64,000 nucleotides of DNA from Forficula auricularia (Eukaryota; Arthropoda; Insecta; Dermaptera; Forficulidae). Location of the stretch: the NCBI GenBank assembly GCA_024734495.1, contig JALMQS010000718.1:1081813-1145812 (forward strand), written 5' to 3'. Positions 12,508 through 21,995 of this stretch are shown here, piece by piece. A program made the translations under genes and the position numbers. The notes beneath the pieces are model-generated. The model was not told the origin of the DNA. It saw only the letters and a program-made list of their open reading frames with translations, and did not search any database. Positions within the stretch are counted from its first letter, which is position 1. Each line of letters begins with the position of its first letter.

Positions 12508-13504
12508 TACTCATATATACATGTTAAAATATTTTTAAAATAGTATATTTTAAAAGAAACTTATATATTGCCAAATTATTATAAATTGTCTAAAAATCTG
12601 TTGAAATAAAATAAAAATAAAATTATGAAGTAATTTTCAAATTTAAATAACTATAATATAATAAATATATTAAAAATATTAAAATACAAAAAAAAAATGA
12701 ATCTGATTTTTAGAAGAACAAATGAGGTGCAAAATTACTTTATTAATATTGAAAATGTAAAATATTGTAATGTTGTGTTTTGGTAGAGTTATATATTAAA
12801 ATAAAATTTTAAGCTGATGATGGCACTAATATAAAGTGGTCGAAACGTCCCTATTGAAAAAAAATAATAAAAATATGACTTGTGGGTTATGTTTTGATCA
12901 AATAAAACCAGAGACCCATTTCTTGAGAATATATCCTCAAAAGTTACATATAATAATTAATATCAAAAAATTCTCAAATCAAGTCTTATTAAGTTTTATT
13001 TATTTATTATTTTAATATTTTTGTTTTTGATTTTGTTTTGATTGAGGTAGGGCAATGGCATCCCTCGAGCTGCCACTGCATTCGATTTTTAAATCATAAT
13101 AAAACATATGATTTTGTAAAAATACAATGCATTTATCTAAACCTGAATTAATCTAGGCCCTGGTATATATAGAAACAATCTGCCAAGGTTTAATATATAA
13201 ATACTTTTCTTGAAAGATAAATAATCTTTAATAAAAAATGAATATATATATCTATATATATAGAATAGAAAAGTATGTGGATATATATGTATGTGGAAAC
13301 GATCTGATATGCGCTGGTGCGTAATGACTAAATGCCAAAGCGTTAAAATTATTAGAACGATTCTGATTGGTCAGATAGTGATCAAGCTAGTGAATGTATT
13401 AAATAAATCTTTCTCTTATTCTTCCTTATTTTTGAATCAATTTCATTCAGCGTATTACATTTCGAATCACTTATCAGTATGATTTCAATTTCAATTATTA
13501 AATT
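12508..13504. other. AT-rich DNA around a hammerhead-like motif
   Basis: Apart from the motif at 12814-12848, described separately, this stretch shows only AT-rich sequence and a small non-homologous frame at 13291-13482. Confidence 0.45.
12814..12848 (+). ncRNA. Hammerhead-ribozyme-like core (Penelope type)
   Basis: CTGATGA, one spacer base, GGCAC, a loop, GTGGTC and then GAAACGTC fit a minimal hammerhead: conserved CUGANGA and GAAA boxes joined by a stem II (here with one bulge), followed by self-complementary ACGU and a UC cleavage step. Penelope-like retroelements are known to carry minimal hammerheads of this form in their flanking repeats. No element boundaries were found. Activity is not implied. 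Confidence 0.45.
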
Positions 13505-13570
13505 GGTATGAACGAGACGATCCCCGCCAGGGACTAGGTGACGCCGGGCCGAGTCCAGTCGTCATTCAGT
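13505..13570 (+). mobile_element. Helitron-like 3' end remnant, divergent
   Basis: GAGACGATCCCCGCCAGGGA and GGGCCGAGTCCAG parallel the subterminal block of the CTCG Helitrons (GAGACGCTGCCCGCCAGGGC, GGGCCGAG). The terminal hairpin is not clear. Confidence 0.35.
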
Positions 13571-14063
13571 AATATATATTATAAACATCCATATCTATAC
13601 ATAAAAAGATGTTCTGGTTATCCATACATTTAGATGCATATTGAATGTACGCTTATTTCATTAAATGGCGAAGAATGATTTTTCACTTTATGATAATTTT
13701 CTGGTCAAAAAAATAAGTGAGAGAATATTTTCCGAACAATAAACTCGTTCCTATTTGCCTCAGTGAATTTAAACAATAACAATACAAACGTTGTATTGCA
13801 AAATTTGTTTTCTATTTGTTCCGACAGATTTTTGAATTTTTTCAACCAGGTGAGAATGAAAACAGAAAATACAATCGTGGGTCAAAATAATAAAAAACAA
13901 AACAACAAAAAACAAAAAAACAATAACAACACCCGAACGAAGTACAAAATCGTTCTATCTCTAATATGTTTTTAATAAATTGATTCTAAACGGAAGAGTT
14001 AGGGGCACGAGAAGGTGAACGAACTTTGTGTATTCCTGGGAAGAATTAGCAAGGCTTGAAGTG
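13571..14063. other. AT-rich DNA, nothing recognised
   Basis: A 70-residue frame at 13763-13975 is dominated by Asn/Lys codons from A-rich DNA and is not credible as a gene. Confidence 0.5.
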
Positions 14064-14250
14064 CAGGGCTGTCCATCCCGAGAGCCCGCGGGCCGCATGC
14101 GGCCACAACACTGCAATGAGTGTGGCCCAACATAAAATCATAAACTTCCTTAAAACATTGAGATTTATATGTAGAGATATATTTATTCCTTTTTTTGAAA
14201 TATGAATGTAGGTACATTTGTAGAATACGTGAAGCTTTTTTCAAGAATAA
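14064..14250. mobile_element. hAT-like element, left end
   Basis: CAGGGCTGTCCATC followed by GTGTGGCCCAACATAAAATC and AAAACATTGAGATTTATAT matches the left part of the element at 14675-15134. The right terminus was not located. Confidence 0.5.
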
Positions 14251-14582
14251 AATTCACTAAAAGCAAAATTATAATATAAAAAAATAATTAAGTTTCGAAT
14301 ATTTAAAAATTCTTCTTCTTCTCATATTTTCATTTTCTAAAATATTTATTATTTCAGTAATTTATATGCTACGACACTAACCACGTCTATAGTTATTTCA
14401 TTCTAGTACAAGAGACAAGGAATTAAGCTTTTCTAGAACAATTACATTTAATTGATAATTTCTCACCTGGACTAAAACTTGTCAGGACTTGTCTTTTCAA
14501 TCTTTGTACGTTCTTACATGTCAATAGATAATGGATAGTCAGGGATTATTATATCCGTGATCCTTTAAAAAATTAAATTATC

Positions 14583-14622
14583 GATAGTTTTTAAGGAATT
14601 TGGTGTTGGTACTTTTAATTTT
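14583..14622 (-). mobile_element. 40-bp retroposed unit with 14-bp target duplication
   Basis: The 40-bp insert is bounded by AAAATTAAATTATC at 14569-14582 and 14623-14636. Read on the minus strand it ends GTACCAACACCAAATTCC.TAAAAACT, the 3' end shared by the short-insertion family described at 20056-20110. Here the 5' part (GTTTCACC) is missing, as expected of a 5'-truncated retroposition product. Confidence 0.6.
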
Positions 14623-14674
14623 AAAATTAAATTATCATTCCTCATATCCTTCTTTGATCCCATTCGATTTAAAC

Positions 14675-15134
14675 CAGAGCTGTCCAACTCGTGGCCTAAT
14701 ATAAAGTCATAAAATTCCTTAAAACATTGAGATTTATATTTAGGTACTGGAAAAGACATAACAATTTGGCCTGATTTTTTTCTCTAAAATAAGAAATCTG
14801 AAAATCTACTGTGAAGTTTTCAAAAAATAAAAGTGCTAATTTTAAATTTTGAGTCTGGAACTAGATTTCAAGATTTCCGAAAAATAATCATCATGTTGGT
14901 CTATTTTAAACTCCATTTTCAGGTAGGTTTCACCTAGAACCAACATCTCCTTAAAAGTTGTGTAAAATAAGTAGCTTACTATGAGCTAAAAAATAATAAA
15001 GTTCTTATTTCTACATTATTTTAACCATCTTTTTTGAATAACAAATATCAATAGACTTATAATATTTTATCCGTGTCCGAAACAATTTTTTCTTCAAATG
15101 TGGCCCGTGTAAGCCAAAAGGTTGGACACCCCTG
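14675..15134. mobile_element. hAT-like MITE (CAGRGNTGTCCAAC termini)
   Basis: The left end CAGAGCTGTCCAACTCGTGG and the complement of the right end, CAGGGGTGTCCAACCTTTTG, form the TIRs of a common hAT family type. The 460-bp body has no transposase. The 8-bp flanks (ATTTAAAC and AACTAGTG) do not match, so the duplication has been lost or an edge is off. It contains a copy of the TTTCACCTAGAACCAACA module at 14926-14960. Confidence 0.6.
14926..14960 (+). repeat. Copy of the short-insertion 3' module
   Basis: GTTTCACCTAGAACCAACAT followed by CTCCTTAAAAGTT matches the shared 3' end of the short-insertion family. No clean target duplication was found. Confidence 0.55.
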
Positions 15135-15521
15135 AACTAGTGTACGGGATGTTGCCTAGCTAGAGTAAAAATTTAATTATAGCAATTATATTATTTTTAT
15201 TATTATGTTTTATCAGAGAATGTTTGAAATTATATATATTTAATATTAACCTCCAGACTTTGATAAACCAAGATTAAATTTAATACTACCAATAAAAAAA
15301 GCAAAAATTAAATACAATAATATCCCATAATGAATAGAAAAATTATTGTCAATTACAAACTTTATCGTATCTGGAAGATTTTTTCTGATTGAACATGGAT
15401 GAAATTAGAAAATTAGTTTAAATTTTATAATTTATTTACTATGTTTCAGTATCTCATTTTGATAATCTTTTTGAGTGATGATAATCATATAGTTCAATCA
15501 ATTCAGCCTATCGATCTATAT
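15135..15521. other. AT-rich DNA, nothing recognised
   Basis: No coding or repeat signal was recognised. Confidence 0.5.
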
Positions 15522-15655
15522 AATTGAAAAGTTTTTATTTTGCCGAGAGTAGCAGAGTTGTTGATTCATAAATAGAAACAAAGAAGTTGTCCTCTGCTTG
15601 ATGAAAATAAACATACACACATATATATCAAATATATATGTGTATATATAATATT
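15522..15655 (+). repeat. Dispersed repeat B, copy 1
   Basis: The motif ATTGAAAAGTTTTTATTTTG, then GAGAGTAGCAGAGTTGTTGA, GAAACAAAG and TTGTCCTCTGCTTGATG ends in AAATAAACATACACACATAT. Related copies lie at 30265-30475, 42050-42145, 43575-43632 and 45695-45780. The family is unknown; see the findings. Confidence 0.6.
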
Positions 15656-15989
15656 TTTTCTCTGTAAATTTAATATATTTATAGAAATGTGCATTTAGAG
15701 CACTTGGCAGGTTACTTCTAAAAATATATATAAAAATGCATGTCTAGACAATAATCATTTATACACACATCAATCATCACAATACCAATCAATTAAAACA
15801 AATAAGCATCATAACCACTATTCATTTGTTATGAAAGCTCTGATCTTGAGAATTGCGGTAGAGCCTATTCAGTTGGCAGAAATCAATAGGACTCAAATGG
15901 GTTCCCACATTTCCACCTCTCTCAAAATTCTCTCGAAGTAGGTCCTATGAAATCCTCATAATAAGGCCATTCATTAAAATACGATATAT

Positions 15990-17584
15990 CAGGGGTTCCC
16001 AAGCTTTTCCTAGTCCCGGCGCCTTTTTCAGTTAACATTTTTCCATGGCGCCCTATTCTAAGTAAAAGTAAGAGAGAAAAATAAATAATAAATATATTCT
16101 TAGCTTCTCACTTTTATTTTGTCTAGTTAGCCAATAAATAAATAAGATTTGAATTTTAATTAAATTAATCACAAAAATAAAAGCTTCAACAGCTTCATTA
16201 ATGGAAATAAATAATTTGAAATAAAAATAAATATGTGTAGGAGTTATTCATTTTTTTTAAGTAGTATTTAATATTTTACGTTCTTTAGTGTTTGTATTTT
16301 AGTTTGAGAAATGTTCATTTGTTCATGTAAGTTAATTCGGATTTCTAAACCCATGATAGCGGAAAAACGACAGGTCATAGAAAGTTCATTAAGGTCCCAT
16401 AATAATATCTAATGTCGATCAGTCTAGATTTCCATAATCCACGATAATTCAAAAACGTAAAGTCATAATTTTTTTTGTCGGTGGATTCCCCTTTCTTATC
16501 ACCAGTCAAAAACGCAGAATCGTTCAGTTCGTTCTAGTGCCAAAGAATGTGTATTTTATTTGATCACACACGCAGATATATATATATAGAGAGAGAGATT
16601 TTCAATTTATTTAGATTTAAGGTACCTGAAAAATTGGAAAAAAAAATCAAATTCGAATTTTTTACGAAAATAAAAAAATTAAATCATTTTGATTTGGCAA
16701 TTTTATTATCAAATTAGAGTAGGCTTTAGCTTTGCAAGCTACCGAGGAAATTTTATTAGAAAAAATAAATTATTAATTTTATTAAAAACAAATTTCGTAT
16801 GAATTGATATCTAAAATGAACACCCCATAATAAATATCAGTTAATTCTTATTTATTTGATTAAACAATCTACCTGATAAAAATAAATTAATTGTTTATAA
16901 TTAATATTTAATGAAAAAAATGTATTCGATAAATTTTTCTTTATGCAAAAGAATTTACAGAAATTTCGAAAAAAATATTCCCTAATTTCATTGAAAATAT
17001 TTTAAAAACAATTAAAGATGAAAAATATTAAAAAAATAATAAATTCTCTGAAATGCATTTGGGGTAGAATGTCTCACTCTGGTATAGAAAGAAAAGGGTG
17101 CGAAATATAAGCTTGGGCACTTTTATAATAATCCCGGATTCATGTCGAGACATGTCCATATTCATTGGAGACATTGAATACAAGCTCAGACACGAAATAA
17201 AGAATTTTCTCTTAATCAAATAAAGTAACAATTTTATCAAAGCGTCTACTTCTCCTTAACACAAGCTAACTATTTTAATAATAATAATAAAATTGCATGC
17301 AAAGTCTATTATATAGAGTTGAAATATGTTTAAAAAATTGCAAAATAAAAACACATAAAAAAGAATTATACTCTCAATCTATCGTTATAGGTTAAACACG
17401 TATGAAATAATTTTTTAGTAAAAAAGTAAAATATAAGCTTTCAAAGCGATTCAATGCAAATAATTAAATTAGTCACACACACATATCTACCTATATAAAT
17501 ATAATTCTTTTTTTTGATTTTGATTTTAATTAACGGCAATTAATTATATAGGTATATATGAATGCGGCGCACAGTTTGGGAACT
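15990..17584. mobile_element. Possible decayed hAT element
   Basis: The left end CAGGGGTTCCCAAGCTTTTCC (about 15990) is a classic hAT terminus. About 1.6 kb downstream GGCGCACAGTTTGGGAAC is its approximate inverse, with the last bases eroded. No transposase is legible, and no target duplication is visible. It could be two unrelated fragments. Confidence 0.35.
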
Positions 17585-18272
17585 AAAATAAAAAAAAAAT
17601 ACTTGTTGACAGAAATCCTATGTGAATTGTTTGTAATAGCTAATATTTTATTGTCGGTTGAAATTGATACCTCCACTGATATTTAGTACGTCTTGAATTG
17701 TTTTTAATAATAAATTCAAACAATAATGAAATCGAGCTATCTATTGATGATAGGCTAGTTTTTTTTTTTTTTTTTTAATTTTTCATACATTCATTAAACA
17801 GAATAGTTTATTTTTTTTAATTTTTGGTTGCATTTAGTACAAGAATGATGTTTAACTTGAAAATAAAACACTGTTTCGGAAATTAGCAAAAGGGGTTACA
17901 TTTGTAATTTAGAATATTTGATAAATTTTGTAGTTTAATTTAACTTTTAAGTTGTAAATTATTTAATGTAAAGGTAGAGAAACGCTGCTATAGATCACAC
18001 AACGTTGGTATTCGATGGTCTCAGATAAAAAATATAGACCTGAGTACAGTTGAAAGTTACACATACAATTCATACGAGTTGGGTGTAGCATCTACACTCG
18101 CAAAGTATACTATTTTAATAGAAGAATTGAAACACGAATTACACTCTTTTGGGGAAGTCACAGAAAGTATTTACTTTACTATACATTTAAAGCAAAGTAC
18201 GATTATCGGAAATCGACGATAATTTTTGATAGATTCTCTCACTGTTTGTGTTGTCAGTGCTGGAAAGCCGCG
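17585..18272. other. AT-rich DNA, nothing recognised
   Basis: There is a T-rich run near 17759-17776. No gene or repeat boundary was recognised. Confidence 0.5.
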
Positions 18273-18286
18273 ACTATTTGTAGAAA

Positions 18287-18531
18287 TTTTACTTATGGAA
18301 AGTGGTGTAGGTTTTAGGTGAAACATGATGTTAGTTAATAGAGTAAAGGGTGTGTAGTTTCACAGTGAATGAAATAAAACTCAAGAGGTTTATACAAACT
18401 CAATATATTTCGGATTATTAGTCCATCATCAGGGTGGACTGATGATGGACTAATAATCCGAAATATATTGAGTTTGTATAAACCTCTTTGGTTTTATTTC
18501 ATTCATGTGAAACTACACCTTTACTCTATTA
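18287..18531 (-). mobile_element. Palindromic retroposed unit with hammerhead-like core
   Basis: This 245-bp insert is flanked by a perfect 14-bp duplication, ACTATTTGTAGAAA (18273-18286 and 18532-18545). On the minus strand its 3' end is GTTTCACCTAAAACCTACAC followed by CACTTTCCATAAG, the shared 3' end of the short-insertion family. The rest is a palindrome with arms of about 100 bp meeting near 18435. Each arm carries CTGATGA, T, GGA, a 7-base loop, TCC and GAAAT (plus copy 18439-18463, minus copy 18408-18432), a hammerhead-like core. The foldback 5' part, constant 3' end and long duplication fit Penelope-like retroposition better than a MITE. Confidence 0.65.
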
Positions 18532-18545
18532 ACTATTTGTAGAAA

Positions 18546-18819
18546 GTTATCCATAGGTAATGTAGCTTAACTTCGCTGATCCTTTGGGAACTGGTGTTTG
18601 AACATGCTTAGGCCGTCGCGTCGGCGTCTTTAAGATTAATTATTTGACATTAGCTTTGTCTTTTGTTTAGTTTTCATTTAACATTCAATTCTATCTAGGC
18701 ATTCATTTTATGATCGGTTGAGTAATTTTCCATCAATAAAAAAAGACTTATTTTCAAGTTTATTTAAGATTAATGGCGGATCATTTTCACCTCTGTATAG
18801 GTTCTATTAACTTTGATTT
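18546..18819. other. Intergenic DNA, nothing recognised
   Basis: No gene or repeat was recognised. Confidence 0.45.
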
Positions 18820-19100
18820 AATCCCAGGCGGCTGAACATGAGAATGAAAGTGAGCTAGCAGAAGAGAAAGAGGGACGAGTTCTGTTTAACGCGATCTGAA
18901 TCAGGTGGAGCCCGTTGGACGTTGAACGTAGGACGTAGGACGTTGGACGTTGGATGAGTTTCCGTCGCCATCCGATCCATTGATGGATCGGCTTTGATCC
19001 TCACCCGAATGGTTCACGACCTGGACAGACGGAGAGACCAATGCTAACTGAATAGCCACATTAGTCCACTCCACGCTCTGTTGCCTGCCTGGCTATTTTT
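18820..19100. other. GC-richer single-copy segment with heptamer array
   Basis: This block is clearly less AT-rich than its surroundings and resembles none of the repeats in the window. At about 18913-18956 a short array of GTTGGAC / GTAGGAC heptamers is present, followed by CCATCCGATCCATTGATGGATCGG, an imperfect palindrome. No reading frame of interest. It could be a regulatory region, which the sequence alone cannot decide. Confidence 0.35.
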
Positions 19101-19998
19101 AATGGATTTCTATGCTAAGCCCTCTACATAGTTACTTAATGTATAATAGAACCCAATCACACCTCTCTATTATAGTTCCAATTTTAGACATTAGTACATA
19201 TCGCACACCCATTTCAAAACCCACACTAATTAATATAAAACTTTGTTAGTATTGTATATGATTGTTTTTGTTTTATTTCAACAATTCTTTGTTCGTTTGA
19301 TTCTTTAAATAGAGTTCAGGTAAGCTCTTAGGTCAATTCGAATTTTATTGATTATTATTCAAAAGTTCAATTCAATTTATTTCTCTATTAAATATAAATG
19401 GTTAATAGAATGAAAAATGAAGATGTTTTGATAGAGAAAAGTAAACTTTGAGGAAAGGTGATTTTCAAAGTAGCTGGTCAAAAACAACACACAATCTTAT
19501 ATTTTGGTACAATTTCAATTATTACAAAACAAGTGTTTGATATCTATGTTGAACTGTGATATATAGATACCGATTAGAACTATATTGGAATGCCTATATT
19601 TGTGTGGATATCTGTACAACAATGAATTTTATTTACCAATTATATCACAAAAAAGCTATTAGATTATTTAAATTTTACAAGAGTGAATGAGATACACAAA
19701 CATTATACCAGATAGATGATATAGATATAATGATAGAATATAATTATATACCTAGGGTAATTAAAGAAAAAACTAAAAACTTGCTTTATTTCAGGAGGCT
19801 TGAGGAATTCAATTCTCTACCTTGTAATATAAAAATTTAACAAGCTTGAGACTATATAAAATGAACCGAATGTTTTCTACATTTGATTCAATCACGAATC
19901 AACTGTAGAGAATTTTTGTCAAATATTGAGTGAAAATAATATTTGAACTTATATATAAAATGAGCTTAAGGGAATAAAAGGAAAGAAAACTGATAAAA
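19101..19998. other. AT-rich DNA, nothing recognised
   Basis: No coding or repeat signal was recognised. Confidence 0.5.
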
Positions 19999-20672
19999 TG
20001 TTACTTATCCTAGAACTTTTATTCTATTTATTATTAATATATACACACAATATTAAAATTATTGGATAAAAATGTTTCACCAAGTACCAACACCAAATTT
20101 CTTAAAAACTACACAATATTAAGATTATGTTTCGTTTATCAATTTATTATAATGTTATAATCTGTACATCATTACATTTAATAATAATTAATAAAATAAA
20201 ATAAACGGCCACGAGCCAAAGATCATGAAGAAATACTAGTAAATAAAAAATAAATAAAACGGTAGATGCTCGAAATATTTGTCGTGGTAGAAATAAGGAT
20301 TTTTTAAGAGCAAATCGAAGGGGTGTCCTTTGTTTAGTGTGAGAATATATGTATTTATATACTTTATTTGTTAGAGGCTGTATTTTTGATGGCTTAAGTC
20401 TTTTTTAACACGCTTTTATTAGCTTCACTTGAATGTAACTGTACCAAGACAAATATTTCGAGCACTACCGTTTTAATATTTTATTTTATTTTTATTTATT
20501 TATTTATGATCTTCGGTTCGCGGCCGTTTATTTTATTTTATTAATTTTTATTAAATGTAATGATATACATATTGTTACATTATATAAATTATAATACATT
20601 GGTAAACTAAACATAATCTAAATATTATGTCTATACATATATTAATAATAAATAGAATGAAAGTTCTGTATA
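19999..20672. mobile_element. Foldback inverted repeat element
   Basis: The left arm (about 19999-20290) and right arm (about 20440-20672) are inverted copies. Both contain TTCTATTTATTATTAATATA, TCATTACATTTAATAA, AATAAAATAAAATAAACGGC and CGAAATATTTGTC. The loop is about 150 bp. The left arm carries a 55-bp insertion (20056-20110) absent from the right arm, so the insertion postdates the foldback. The type of element is unknown. Confidence 0.7.
20056..20110 (+). mobile_element. 55-bp retroposed unit with 11-bp target duplication
   Basis: Comparison with the uninterrupted right arm of the foldback at 19999-20672 shows a 55-bp insert. It is bounded by ACACAATATTA (20045-20055 and 20111-20121). 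The insert reads ATTGGATAAAAATG, then TTTCACCAAGTACCAACACC, then AAATTTCTTAAAAACT. It is nearly the same as the 54-bp insert at 59222-59275, which has a different duplication. Two near-identical short inserts with different target duplications show that this is a mobile unit. It has no coding capacity and must be moved by another element. Confidence 0.75.
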
Positions 20673-21106
20673 TAAACAAATCTATAAAGTCGATTTTAAT
20701 CTAGTTTTAATTGTCGCATCGATTTGAAACTTTGCAAGTACATATATGTAATTCGGATGACAATACAATAATTTGGTATCATAGAGCTGATCAGATCGAT
20801 TGTGCATTAATTGAAATTAATTATTTCTTAATTATCAATTAAATACTGTGTCATATGCAATCAAATTGACATTGGCAGATTTGAGAAGCCTACCCTAAAG
20901 GGCATAATAGCATATAAAAAGTATGGAACAAAAATTTATATTCCCACCCAAGCCAAAGTGAAAAACATGCCGATGACTGAATGGTATGAGGGTAATGTCG
21001 GCGACCAATAGAGTAAAAATTCAAAAACTAACCAGAGGAGGGAAAATTGGAAAATTGTAGCTCCCTTCGGCATCAAACTAACCAAAATATGTATAAATCA
21101 CCTGTG
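20673..21106. other. AT-rich DNA, nothing recognised
   Basis: GGAGGGAAAATTGGAAAATT near 21037 is imperfectly repeated beyond the next SINE at about 21345, suggesting the SINE lies between two related sequences. Nothing else was recognised. Confidence 0.45.
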
Positions 21107-21318
21107 TTTTTTTTTTATTTATTTATTGTCACCGGGAACAAAGCCCATTTAGACAGCACATCAGTAAAGTGTTAGTAGGATTAGTGAGGGAGCAGAGATT
21201 TAGCCAGTCAAAATTTTAAATGCTAGCCAGGCTCGAACCCGGGCCTCCCGCTTGAACATCGTCATCAACGATGCTGAAGCAGGGGCCAGCTCGGACAACC
21301 CGACTTCCATCTGTGGGC
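21107..21318 (-). mobile_element. tRNA-derived SINE (family D)
   Basis: On the minus strand a tRNA-like head has a box A-like TTGTCCGAGCTGG and box B GGTTCGAGCC, with GGGAGGCCCGG before box B. The body runs to a tail of AATAAATAAATAAA and A residues (plus-strand T run at 21111-21118). These are the internal promoter and tail of a pol III SINE. A convincing target duplication was not seen. Confidence 0.6.
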
Positions 21319-21624
21319 TACCAGAAGACTAAATAATCATCCAGAAAGGAGGGGGCGAAATTGGGAAATTATTATTGGCCCCTTTGGGCTAAACTCTTTG
21401 ATTTAGTATTACAAATCAACAACTCTGCTAGTCACAGCAAGTAAGGCTTTTTTTAATTTTACAGATATGTATGTTTGTTGTCTCATTCATTTTAGACTTT
21501 GTTTCCGAAACTCTAGCTTTTATTTTCAGTTTAATATTATCGCAATTTTATTTTTATGTGAAATATTTATATTAGACTGAGAAAGATAAATGCAGGACTT
21601 TCAAAGAGTTTAATAATTTATAGA

Positions 21625-21995
21625 CAATCGTTGTCATGTACGGATGTGAAAATTGGAGAAGCTGACAGAAAGAGATTTCGAAATGTAGTGCTACAGAAGA
21701 ATGTTAAAAGATTAAATGAGTGGATAGAAATATAGATGAGGAAGTTTTTGAAAAATTATAGAAAAGAAATCATTGTAGAAGAATCTGAATAGGAGAACAG
21801 ATCAAATGATAAGAGACGCGTAGGATGGCTGAGGGATATTTTAGAAAGCGATTTGGGAAAAGAAAGAGGAAGAGAAGACCTAGTTTGGAGTATTTTCTCC
21901 AGATAATGAAAGATATGGAATGTGAGACTTAAGAGAAATGTAAGAGTTGAGTGGAGGCGGATGGTTGAGTCAAACTAGTCTTAGGATTGTACTCG
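21625..21995 (+). pseudogene. Non-LTR retrotransposon C-terminal relic
   Basis: Translating across several frames gives pieces in the order of a non-LTR ORF2 C-terminus: MYGCE.W, then RRTDQMIRDA, K.KRK.R.SLEYF, QIMKDMECET and VEWRRMV, ending near GATGATGATTA. Stops and frameshifts occur throughout. A second, inverted copy lies at 36040-36240. The order MYGCE.W ... RR ... GR.R ... W is typical of RTE-like and related elements; the clade is an inference. Confidence 0.6.
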
